NCBI GenBank assembly: GCA_903859225.1
Contig: CAIOLV010000118.1
Location: 1 to 5,104 of the forward strand
Direction of reading: 5' to 3'
Origin: an uncultured bacterium
GTDB taxonomy: Bacteria; Bipolaricaulota; Bipolaricaulia; UBA7950; UBA9294
DNA length: 5,104 nt
Positions 1 to 5,104 of this stretch are shown here, in pieces. Both the position numbers and the translations under genes were made by a program. Every line of letters begins with the position of its first letter. Within the stretch, counting starts at the first letter, position 1. Under the pieces are notes generated by a model. The model was given only the letters and a program-made list of their open reading frames with translations. It made no database searches and was not told where the DNA came from.

Positions 1-16
1 AGCGACAAGCGGAAGC

Positions 17-898
17 TTATCGAGCTGCGGGGATGATCTCGATCCGCTGGCGCACCGTGACCCCGGGCGGGTTGACCCAGACGATGAGATCGTACTCTCC
101 CGGGACGAGGCCCAGCGTGTCGAATTCGTACGAGACGAGACCCGTCACGGGATCCGGCTCCTGGTACAGGTAGCAGATGAGCTCGTCGGCGAGGCCCTTG
201 CTGGCCCGCACGAGAGCGATCCTCGCCGAACCCCGATCGGCGGGTGCGCCGGTCTCTGAGTTCACGAGCGGAAACGCGTGCCGGATTGGCACGCCCTGGG
301 CATACACCGTCTGCGGCGGCACGTAGCTGACGGACCCGGATGCTGCGTCCGCGTCGCCTCCACCAGCACCAGCTGTCGCTGGCTCCGGGACCTCGGCGGT
401 CACGAGCGGCTCCTGTTGGATCCACAGGGCGTGGACTTGGATGGTGTCGCCAGGCACCACAAGCTCCGGGATCGGCCCAGAGCGCGGCACAAGAAGGCTC
501 AAGACTCGCCCTGCGGACTCGGACACCTCGACGTGCAGCTGCTCCAGCGTGAATCGCTGGGTGCCCAGGAAATCGTTCGGGACCACGACGAGGCTCGCAT
601 ACGTCGGGCTGATGTGCAGTTGCCACGAATGGATACTGTCTTCGAAACGGAGCGCGCTCACCGTGAGAACCCAGGTGAGAGGAGCGCTGCCCGTCTGTAG
701 CGCTGTCTCATCAAGGACGACGCGAATCGATAGCGCTGTCTCGTCCAGCCACGTGAGATCCAGCGTCCCACCGGGAAACGCGGCGGTCTCCGCCCATGCG
801 GTGCACGACACCAATGCGATGACCGCCGCGAGAACTGCCGCTCTTCTCATGTGAGCCTGCCCTCGGATGGAGAGAGGCGGGTAGACCCCGAAGGGCAC
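17..898 (-). CDS. exported protein of unknown function with C-terminal beta-rich (Ig-like) domain
   Basis: I do not recognise a named family. The 293-residue product has an N-terminal export signal: Arg-Arg followed by a hydrophobic stretch (AAVLAAVIALV). It could be cut by signal peptidase I after A-W-A, or be lipidated at the Cys of L-V-S-C, a fair lipobox. Residues about 37-170 look beta-rich. A Gly/Ala/Asp-rich linker (about 172-190) follows, then a domain of about 96 residues ending in YEFDTLGLVPGEYDLIV. That domain matches the C-terminus of the upstream broken gene (YSFDTTGLTPGSYDVYI). I chose GTG at 898 because GGAGGAGG sits 6 nt upstream. ATG at 850, with a weaker AGGGCAGG, would start directly at the signal peptide and is nearly as likely. 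It lies 33 nt downstream of the broken gene on the same strand, so the two are probably co-transcribed. A role at the cell surface is inference. Confidence 0.75.
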   Translation of the reverse strand: MPFGVYPPLSIRGQAHMRRAAVLAAVIALVSCTAWAETAAFPGGTLDLTWLDETALSIRVVLDETALQTGSAPLTWVLTVSALRFEDSIHSWQLHISPTYASLVVVPNDFLGTQRFTLEQLHVEVSESAGRVLSLLVPRSGPIPELVVPGDTIQVHALWIQQEPLVTAEVPEPATAGAGGGDADAASGSVSYVPPQTVYAQGVPIRHAFPLVNSETGAPADRGSARIALVRASKGLADELICYLYQEPDPVTGLVSYEFDTLGLVPGEYDLIVWVNPPGVTVRQRIEIIPAAR

Positions 899-904
899 CG
901 CCAA

Positions 905-912
905 CCTCCTCC
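905..912 (-). promoter_or_regulatory. strong Shine-Dalgarno, GGAGGAGG
   Basis: GGAGGAGG on the minus strand lies 6 nt before the in-frame GTG at 898 in the short gap after the stop codon at 932-934. It favours 898 over ATG 850 as the start of the downstream exported protein. It also suggests that this gene is translated independently of the disrupted gene upstream. Confidence 0.55.
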
Positions 913-2440
913 ACGAAGGCTCCTGCCTTGCCTATTCCGTAATCTGGATCGTGTACTGAACGGTCTGCCCGTTGCCTAGTCCGATGTAGACGTCGTAGGA
1001 CCCCGGCGTGAGTCCCGTCGTGTCGAACGAATATGCGTAGCCACCCGCCGCGGCGTCGTACGCTAGCAGCCCGAACGCGACGATCTCGGACGCCCCGTCT
1101 CCCAGCTGCAGCGCCAGCGTATACGTTACCAGTGCGTCGTTGACCACCTCACCGGTAGAGGGATCCGCTAGCGCGATGAACAGAGGCACAATGTCGCCCA
1201 CAGCGTAGGCTGACCCGCCGCCACCTGCGGCTCCACCGCCGCCAGCGGCCGCGATGCTCACTGCGTAGCCAAGAGGTGCTCCCGGCTCACCACCGAAGTG
1301 CTCCGCAGCTTCAGTCTCCAATACCCAATAGGCGGTTTCGATCGCCTGATCGGGCGTCAGCCCGTAGGTTTCCATGTAGCCAAGGATCACATCACTCGGC
1401 ACCGGGAAGTACGGATTCACATTGACGAGCCCGACTGTATTCGGCCCTCCCCCCCAATAGTTGTAGGTTGCATCGAGCCAGCCGACACCGCCGTTCGTCA
1501 CGACGTCGTAGATGTCATTCCAGTTGATGTGGATTGTTGATGCATCGACCCCGACGCCGACGGTGATCGGAGCGTGGATCGCAAAGCCTTGGCCAACTCG
1601 GCCGATCGTCACGTGCGGCGAACTGAGGATAAACGATCCGCCGATCGATGTCTGCCCAGCGCCCGCATCACTCAGAAGCGTCGTGGAGCCGGCGCTGAAG
1701 GTGACCGGGCCGGAGTATGCTCCAGCCGCTACATGCACCGTGCCGTTTGCACCCTCAATCGTCTCGACCGCCTTCTGGATCGTAGCAAAGGGGAGGAACC
1801 CAAAGCCGAATCCTGAGTCGCTCCCCCCGGGCGCCACCCAGACATCGCTCAGGTAGACCCCGTGGATGCCCCACATCGCCTCGCCGGTGAGCTCGTTGTT
1901 CTCGTCGTCAGGCAGATAGTAGGGATAGCCTAGCCAACCGCCCGTCGCCAGCTGGACAGACACGAGCCAGTCCGCGGCCGCCTTGATGGAGCCGAGATAC
2001 GCGGCCCGGTCGACCGCATTGAGGGCGAGGATCGCATACGCCGTCTCCTGGACGGCCTCGTCGCTGTGTACCCCCAGGCGGTTGGCGTTCCACGTGAAGC
2101 CCCCCGTAGCGATCTGGTACCCAGCAAGGATGTTCGCCAAGTCCTGCACGCTAGACGCGCTGGAAAGGTCACCCGTCGTCGGATCGAAGTCCTGCCCGGC
2201 CGCCGCAAGTCCGTAGAGAGCGCCCGCCAATCCGATTACGTCGTAGTACGCGTCACTGTTGTGCTCGTTCAGCTCCGCCTTGACTCCACCAACCCATGCA
2301 GCCGGGTCGGCCCCGCACGCGACGGCCCCGACCGTGCCCATTCCAAGGTCCCACTCTGCCAGGTTGCCTGAGCCCGCCCGGCTCGTCCGGATGAGCTGTA
2401 CGTACGATGCCGCACTGTAGAGCGTCCCGTTCCGGTTGTA

Positions 2441-2450
2441 CGTCCCGCCG
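2441..2450 (-). other. second probable -1 frameshift in the disrupted gene
   Basis: Protein sense moves from DFVTAGFYAPLAAG to TYNRNGTLYSAASYVQLIR at the minus-strand string GCGGCGGGACG. The offset again equals one lost base. Loss of a G from a four-G run (GGGG to GGG) would explain it, and such runs are prone both to replication slippage and to long-read sequencing error. Confidence 0.65.
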
Positions 2451-2620
2451 CAAGCGGGGCATAGAACCCCGCCGTCACGAAGTCCCGGTAGGTTGTGCCT
2501 CCAAAGACGGAGTCAAGCATCGTCGCCAGGTATCCATCCGACGGCGAAAAGTTGCTCGCCTTGGTGAGGAGAAGCGCCCCGGCGTCGGCTAGCGCCGCGC
2601 GGAACGAGGGATTGGACTGG

Positions 2621-2636
2621 TTCCATCCGCGCGAGC
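2621..2636 (-). other. probable -1 frameshift in the disrupted gene
   Basis: Plausible protein runs through IGPIAMGLARA in the first frame and resumes as WNQSNPSFRAALADAGALLL in the frame offset by two, which implies one missing base. The first frame meets TAG at about 2589-2591, so the shift lies upstream of that. The exact base cannot be fixed from this sequence alone. Confidence 0.65.
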
Positions 2637-2702
2637 GAGACCCATCGCGATCGGACCGATCGTGTTCAGCGCGCTGGGCGTCCCGGCGGGATAGTACGGA
2701 GG

Positions 2703-2705
2703 CTA
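2703..2705 (-). other. in-frame TAG interrupting the riboswitch-controlled gene
   Basis: After codon 47 the frame reads ...DGGWG-TAG-PPYYPAGTPSALNTIGPI. Sensible protein continues in the same frame after the stop, so this is a nonsense change rather than a frameshift. TGG to TAG is the simplest route. It would leave only a 47-residue peptide from the native start. Confidence 0.75.
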
Positions 2706-2845
2706 ACCCCATCCTCCGTCGCTCCGTTGCGTCGCGTCAAGCCTGACTCCGCCGAGGTACAGTGCGCTATCCTCGTTTCCTGCCAGCGATATCGCCGCAA
2801 CGCCCAACAGAAGAACCCCCACCAGCAGACAGCTCCGCCACCTCA

Positions 2846-2946
2846 TGTCGCCGCCTCCTTGCTCAGATCGAGCACGGCTCGGCGACACTCCCTGAGGCGC
2901 AGGCAGAACTTCCGAACGCCGCTTCCCAAAGGAATGGCCGAGCCAC
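2846..2946 (-). promoter_or_regulatory. putative riboswitch expression platform with mutually exclusive helices
   Basis: Between aptamer and start codon the minus-strand RNA holds competing pairings. Helix 1: TGTCGCCG (2887-2880) pairs perfectly with CGGCGACA (2853-2846), covering the A of the ATG; inside it GAGCA/TGCTC (2864-2860 with 2874-2870) encloses the SD region. Helix 2: GGCTCGGC (2944-2937) pairs perfectly with GCCGAGCC (2883-2876), extended by two G-U pairs. It shares 2880-2883 with helix 1, so both cannot form. Helix 3: GGCCGAGC inside the aptamer (2982-2975) pairs perfectly with GCTCGGCC (2943-2936), competing with helix 2. The chain suggests translational control. If ligand holds 2975-2982 within the aptamer, helix 2 would free the start codon (ON). 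That polarity is inference. I see no U-tract, so a transcription terminator is unlikely. Chance 8-bp complements are not rare in GC-rich RNA. Confidence 0.5.
2854..2860 (-). promoter_or_regulatory. Shine-Dalgarno AAGGAGG for the riboswitch-controlled gene
   Basis: AAGGAGG lies 7 nt before ATG 2846, an optimal spacing. It fixes the original start, since the open frame continues upstream to 3119 through the riboswitch. The site sits in the internal loop of a possible sequestering hairpin (2846-2887). Confidence 0.8.
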
Positions 2947-2949
2947 CAC

Positions 2950-3050
2950 AGCCTCCACCTTCCCGGCTCCGGCAGCTCGGCCGACCACGTAAGGCCCCGC
3001 AGCTTTGCGTCCCTGCATTTCGGCAGGTTTGCCCTTTTCAGAGTCCGACT
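2950..3050 (-). promoter_or_regulatory. c-di-GMP-I riboswitch aptamer (GEMM-I)
   Basis: Read 5' to 3' on the minus strand, the conserved GEMM-I blocks appear in order: AAAAGGGCAAACC (3038-3026), a stem CCTGC/GCAGG capped by a GAAA loop (3021-3018), GGGACGCAAAGC (3013-3002, identical to the Vibrio cholerae Vc2 core), GGGGCCTTA (2998-2990, the tetraloop-receptor side) and AGCCGGG (2968-2962, carrying the ligand-contacting C position). A possible P1 joins AGTC (3050-3047) with GGCT (2953-2950), plus ACTcT/AaGGT inside it; this stem is weak. P2 can be drawn as CGGGGC with GCTGCCG, with one bulge. It lies in the 5' UTR of the broken secreted-protein gene and next to a divergent diguanylate cyclase gene, which supports c-di-GMP as ligand. 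The core match is strong; the peripheral helices are less canonical. Confidence 0.87.
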
Positions 3051-3063
3051 TTTCGCTGTATCA

Positions 3064-3091
3064 AGTATAAGCACCTTCCATCTCTTGCCAA
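3064..3091 (-). promoter_or_regulatory. sigma70-type promoter for the riboswitch transcript
   Basis: On the minus strand TTGGCA (3091-3086, one mismatch to TTGACA) and TATACT (3069-3064, one mismatch to TATAAT) are separated by 16 nt. Transcription would begin near A3057, a few nucleotides before the aptamer. The resulting 5' UTR would be about 211 nt. The fit between promoter, aptamer start and SD makes the assignment internally consistent. Confidence 0.65.
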
Positions 3092-3280
3092 GGCGAGACT
3101 TCACCGGTCCTTCATCCACTTAGTTACGGGACGAAACAGTCTGCAAATTCCGTGAAAGACATTGGCGCCACCGCAGGCCCTGTTTCGACATCAACACGCT
3201 CGGAGAGGAAGCGAAGGGCCCTCCTCTTGCCCACGCCGACCCGCATCGCTAGACTGCCATCCTTCGTTGTTCGGGGGGAG

Positions 3281-4282
3281 ATGAAGATCTGGGAGAGAGA
3301 CAATCCTTTAGATATCTCTGCAGCAGAGTTCCACCGCGCCCCTGTTGCTCGCCGGCGCAGACTTCGCCCCGCCTACCGGGGAGAGGGGCCACCTGGAAGG
3401 GAAGACCGCGAGTCCCTCTACCGCAATCTGTTCGACGAAGTCCCCATCGGCCTCTACATCACGACAGCCAACGGGACGATTGTCAATGTCAACGCAGAGT
3501 TGGCGCGGATGCTCGGATACCCCAGTAGGCAGATGCTTCTTGGTGTGAACGTAGCGGCCATCTACAGTGACCCTCGCAATCGAAAGCGCGTCATCGATGC
3601 CCTCGACCAATCCGGCGCAGCGCGTCGCTCAGAGGTGGAACTCCGCACGTGCTCGGGTGCGATCATCCTTGCTGTCGACACGTGCTGCGTGGTGCGGGAC
3701 GACAGAGGCACGCCCCTGTACTACCAGGGTTGCATGCAGGATGTCACCGAGGCCAGGAGGCTCGAAGAGCAGCTCCGTCAGATGGCTCGTCACGATCCGT
3801 TGACCGGCGTCTACAACCGCCATGCCCTCGCCGAGATTCTGGTGGCAGAAGGCGCTCGGTCGCGCCGCTACGGCCATCCAATCGGGATGCTGATGATCGA
3901 CGTAGATCGCTTCAAGGAATTCAACGATCAATTCGGGCATGCGGCCGGGGACGAAGTCCTGAAAGGCGTTGCAGGTCTGATTATACGGTGTGTACGGGAT
4001 TCCGACGTCGTCGTGCGCTACGGCGGCGACGAGTTCCTCGTCCTCCTCGTCGAGACTGACGGACAGGCGGTCCGGGTAAAAGAGCGGATCGAATGCGAGA
4101 TGGCGGTACAGTTTGGCGACTCGCGCTACGGCGCGCCCATCACCCTTTCGATCGGCGCCGCTCACTGGATGCCCGACAGCGGGGAGTCGATCAGCGCGCT
4201 CCTCATCCGCGTCGACCAGGCCATGTACGCGGAGAAGCGAGCGAAGCCGTCCAGTCAGGTCTTGGAGACCTCCGCCGCGTAG
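3281..4282 (+). CDS. diguanylate cyclase with N-terminal PAS domain
   Basis: This enzyme condenses two GTP into the second messenger c-di-GMP. In the 333-residue form a PAS domain (about 43-160, LFDEVPIGLYITTANGTIVN... ending YYQGCMQDVTE) precedes a GGDEF domain (about 168-325). All hallmarks are present: HDPLTGVYNR, the metal-site strand MLMIDVDRFKEFND, FGHAAGDEVL, and the GGDEF signature after RY. RDSD six residues before GGDEF is an intact RxxD product-inhibition site, so the enzyme should be active and feedback-inhibited. There is no transmembrane segment or EAL/HD-GYP domain, so it is probably cytoplasmic, with PAS as the sensor (cofactor unknown). Start: ATG 3281 follows GGGGGAG almost directly, which is closer than ideal; the frame stays open to GTG 3152, which has no SD. 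It is divergent from the c-di-GMP riboswitch, and its 3' end overlaps plsC by 28 bp. Confidence 0.93.
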   Translation: MKIWERDNPLDISAAEFHRAPVARRRRLRPAYRGEGPPGREDRESLYRNLFDEVPIGLYITTANGTIVNVNAELARMLGYPSRQMLLGVNVAAIYSDPRNRKRVIDALDQSGAARRSEVELRTCSGAIILAVDTCCVVRDDRGTPLYYQGCMQDVTEARRLEEQLRQMARHDPLTGVYNRHALAEILVAEGARSRRYGHPIGMLMIDVDRFKEFNDQFGHAAGDEVLKGVAGLIIRCVRDSDVVVRYGGDEFLVLLVETDGQAVRVKERIECEMAVQFGDSRYGAPITLSIGAAHWMPDSGESISALLIRVDQAMYAEKRAKPSSQVLETSAA

Positions 4283-4905
4283 TCGCCCCGGTACTCCGGT
4301 GGCAGGAGCGCGGCCAACTTGTACATGATCTCGTCCGCCAACTCCTGTCGTCTCTCTTGATTGAGACGACCGTTCCCCGCATCCAGAGCGAACGGTTCTC
4401 CGACCACAATGTGGAAGGGCGTTCGGCGGAGGCGCCGCATGTTGTGTCCCAGAGCTTCCCCGCCATAGAACGCGAGCGGCAGGATGGGAGCGCCGCTCCG
4501 CAGGGCGAGCGTCACGACTCCCGAGTGGCCGCGCTGAAGACAGCCGTGACGGCTGCGCGTCCCCTCCGGGGCGATGACGAGGATGGCTCCCTCACGCAGA
4601 ACGTCGAGACACTGGCGCAGTGCCCCGAGGTCCGTCTCGCCTCGACGAACGGGGATCCCGCCCCACAAGTTGAAGAGCCACCCGAGAAACGGGTTCTTCC
4701 ACGCTTCCGCTTTGGCGAGCCCCAGCACGCGGCGCGGGCGCAGTCGGGAATGAAGGACGGGGACCTCCAGGAAGTTCACGTGGTTCGTGACAAGGATCAA
4801 CGGCCCGGTTGCCGGGACCCTCGACATCTGGGTGTCGTCGACGCGGCACAGAAGCGCCACCAGCGAACTCTCCACGCCGTTGACGATGCGGTGCGCGAGA
4901 CTCAC
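4255..4905 (-). CDS. plsC: 1-acyl-sn-glycerol-3-phosphate acyltransferase family (PlsC-like)
   Basis: PlsC-family enzymes move an acyl chain onto lysophosphatidic acid to form phosphatidic acid at the cytoplasmic membrane face. The 216-residue product has the four family blocks in order: TNHVNFLE (40-47), GGIPVRRGETD (82-92), APEGTRSR (112-119) and LPLAFYGGE (142-150). In block I the usual HxxxxD is HxxxxE (His42, Glu47). The length is typical of compact bacterial PlsC proteins. Start: GTG 4905 overlaps the TGA of the upstream lipid kinase as GTGA, implying translational coupling; an open frame further upstream runs only through the kinase in another frame. The 3' end overlaps the convergent cyclase gene. 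The acyltransferase family is secure. The exact acceptor could be another lysophospholipid or a glycolipid, so the symbol denotes the family. Confidence 0.9.
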   Translation of the reverse strand: MSLAHRIVNGVESSLVALLCRVDDTQMSRVPATGPLILVTNHVNFLEVPVLHSRLRPRRVLGLAKAEAWKNPFLGWLFNLWGGIPVRRGETDLGALRQCLDVLREGAILVIAPEGTRSRHGCLQRGHSGVVTLALRSGAPILPLAFYGGEALGHNMRRLRRTPFHIVVGEPFALDAGNGRLNQERRQELADEIMYKLAALLPPEYRGDYAAEVSKT

Positions 4906-5104
4906 GACGTGCCCGCCTCTGGTTCCGTGAGAATCCCGATTTCTCTCGCCAACAGCTCGACCTCGAGCCGCTCCCCGGCAGTGCACAGCGTCTCCCCGTC
5001 CGCGTGCGCCGGAAGCGATCCGTCCACGGCAACACCGGTCACGCGCTGCGCGCGTTCCATGGTAATCGCAGGGTGAGCCCCCTGTGTCCCCTTCATGAAC
5101 CGCG
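4902..5104 (-). CDS. diacylglycerol kinase family lipid kinase, C-terminal fragment (5' end beyond window)
   Basis: The frame is open to the right edge of the window and ends at TGA 4904-4902. About 66 residues are visible: KGTQGAHPAI, then RVTGVAVDGSLPAHADGE, ending LLAREIGILTEPEAGTS. This resembles the end of DgkB/YegS/LCB5-type kinases: a G-x-H-x-x-H/A-P segment, a beta strand, the conserved DGE turn and a final strand reading as IGIL. Such enzymes phosphorylate diacylglycerol or related lipids, returning them to the phosphatidate pool. The catalytic N-terminal domain is outside the window, so activity and substrate cannot be judged. It overlaps plsC by four bases (GTGA), and a kinase next to an acyltransferase fits phospholipid recycling. 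The internal Met at 5096 is not a likely start, since the domain would be incomplete. Confidence 0.75.
   Translation of the reverse strand, partial: RFMKGTQGAHPAITMERAQRVTGVAVDGSLPAHADGETLCTAGERLEVELLAREIGILTEPEAGTS

Larger units (their letters stand above)
932..2846 (-). pseudogene. disrupted exported protein: prenyltransferase-like repeats + beta-helix + C-terminal Ig-like domain
   Basis: Three frames read in sequence make one protein. It opens at ATG 2846 with a signal peptide (MRWRSCLLVGVLLLGVAAIS) behind an ideal SD. A squalene-cyclase/prenyltransferase-like alpha-toroid region follows, with the repeats ATQRSDGGWG, YQIATGGFTW and VQLATGGWLGYP. Next come a parallel beta-helix (VWVAPGGSDSG, PFATIQKAVETI, VHVAAGAYSG, NYWGGGPN), a helical segment, a poly-Gly/Ala linker and a C-terminal domain of about 92 residues shared with the next gene. 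Lesions: TAG at 2703-2705, where TGG (Trp) would suit GGWG-W-PPYYP; a single-base loss near 2621-2636; and another near 2441-2450. Adding two bases to the 1915-nt span gives 1917, exactly 639 codons. The last 469 codons (from 2341) are open but lack a signal peptide, so they are unlikely to be an independent gene. The intact protein would have been exported; any enzymatic activity is unknown. Sequencing error is the alternative to true decay. Confidence 0.8.
2847..3280. other. divergent intergenic region
   Basis: The region separates the minus-strand secreted-protein gene from the plus-strand cyclase gene. Positions 2847-3091 hold the SD, expression platform, aptamer and promoter described separately. 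In 3092-3280 I see no further RNA or protein gene beyond the possible 5' extension of the cyclase frame (open from GTG 3152), and no convincing plus-strand promoter. A plus-strand TATAAG at 3066-3071 lacks a matching -35. Confidence 0.6.

Noticed and set aside
278..854. Overlapping plus-strand open frames across the first exported-protein gene
   Set aside because: They have no SD, export signal or recognisable domain, and the minus-strand frame has a signal peptide and a paralogous domain.
916..929. Hairpin AAGGC/GCCTT between the two exported-protein genes as a terminator
   Set aside because: It has only 5 bp and no T-tract on either strand, and a strong SD follows immediately, which favours co-transcription.
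932..2341. Independent 469-residue gene starting at ATG 2341
   Set aside because: The start lies inside the repeat domain with no signal peptide, and coherent protein continues upstream in the same frame to the shift near 2445. It is the remnant of the larger gene.
2435..2475. CPACGG zinc-knuckle-like motif in one frame
   Set aside because: It appears only when the third frame is read across the second frameshift. The alternative frame gives FYAPLAAG, which joins smoothly to the following TYNRNG.
2441..2705. Programmed recoding (amber readthrough plus ribosomal frameshifting)
   Set aside because: Three separate recoding events within 270 bp without slippery heptamers or a clear stimulatory structure are far less likely than mutation or sequence error.
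3066..3071. Plus-strand TATAAG as the -10 of the cyclase promoter
   Set aside because: It overlaps the minus-strand -10 by partial palindromy, and no TTGACA-like -35 lies 16-18 nt upstream.
2703..3119. Upstream extension of the signal-peptide frame (start at 3119)
   Set aside because: The extension runs through the promoter and GEMM-I aptamer. AAGGAGG 7 nt before ATG 2846 and the signal peptide beginning there define the real start.
4093..5076. Long plus-strand open frame of 327 codons
   Set aside because: It is opposite the clear PlsC and lipid-kinase genes and runs out of frame through the end of the cyclase. It shows no family motif and has an Arg-rich shadow composition.

Overview
This is GC-rich bacterial DNA with tightly packed genes. 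No 16S rRNA or marker gene fixes the phylum. The PlsC-like acyltransferase (NHVNFLEVP, AKAEAW and APEGTRS signatures) and the secreted prenyltransferase-repeat/beta-helix protein look to me like those of Chloroflexi-type or Bipolaricaulota-type environmental bacteria. That placement is an impression, not a result.

Layout. Positions 17-898 (minus) hold an exported protein of unknown function with a C-terminal beta-rich domain. Positions 932-2846 (minus) hold a broken gene for a large exported protein. It had a signal peptide, prenyltransferase/squalene-cyclase-like repeats, a right-handed beta-helix and a C-terminal domain paralogous to that of its downstream neighbour. An in-frame TAG and two apparent single-base deletions interrupt its 5' third, and restoring the two bases gives exactly 639 codons. 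Positions 2847-3280 are a divergent intergenic region. On the minus strand it carries a sigma70-type promoter, a c-di-GMP-I (GEMM-I) riboswitch aptamer and a putative translational expression platform reaching the start codon of the broken gene. Positions 3281-4282 (plus) encode a PAS-GGDEF diguanylate cyclase with intact active and inhibitory sites. Positions 4255-4905 (minus) encode a PlsC-type acyltransferase that overlaps the cyclase tail-to-tail by 28 bp. Positions 4902-5104 (minus) are the C-terminal end of a diacylglycerol-kinase-family lipid kinase, joined to plsC by a GTGA overlap.

How the parts fit. The cyclase would make c-di-GMP. The divergent riboswitch would sense it and set expression of the downstream pair of exported proteins, a compact local signal-and-sensor arrangement. 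The target gene appears disrupted in this sequence, so either the circuit is decaying (the second gene could still be controlled through readthrough) or the lesions are sequencing errors. The lipid kinase and PlsC form a separate phospholipid-related operon that enters from the right edge.
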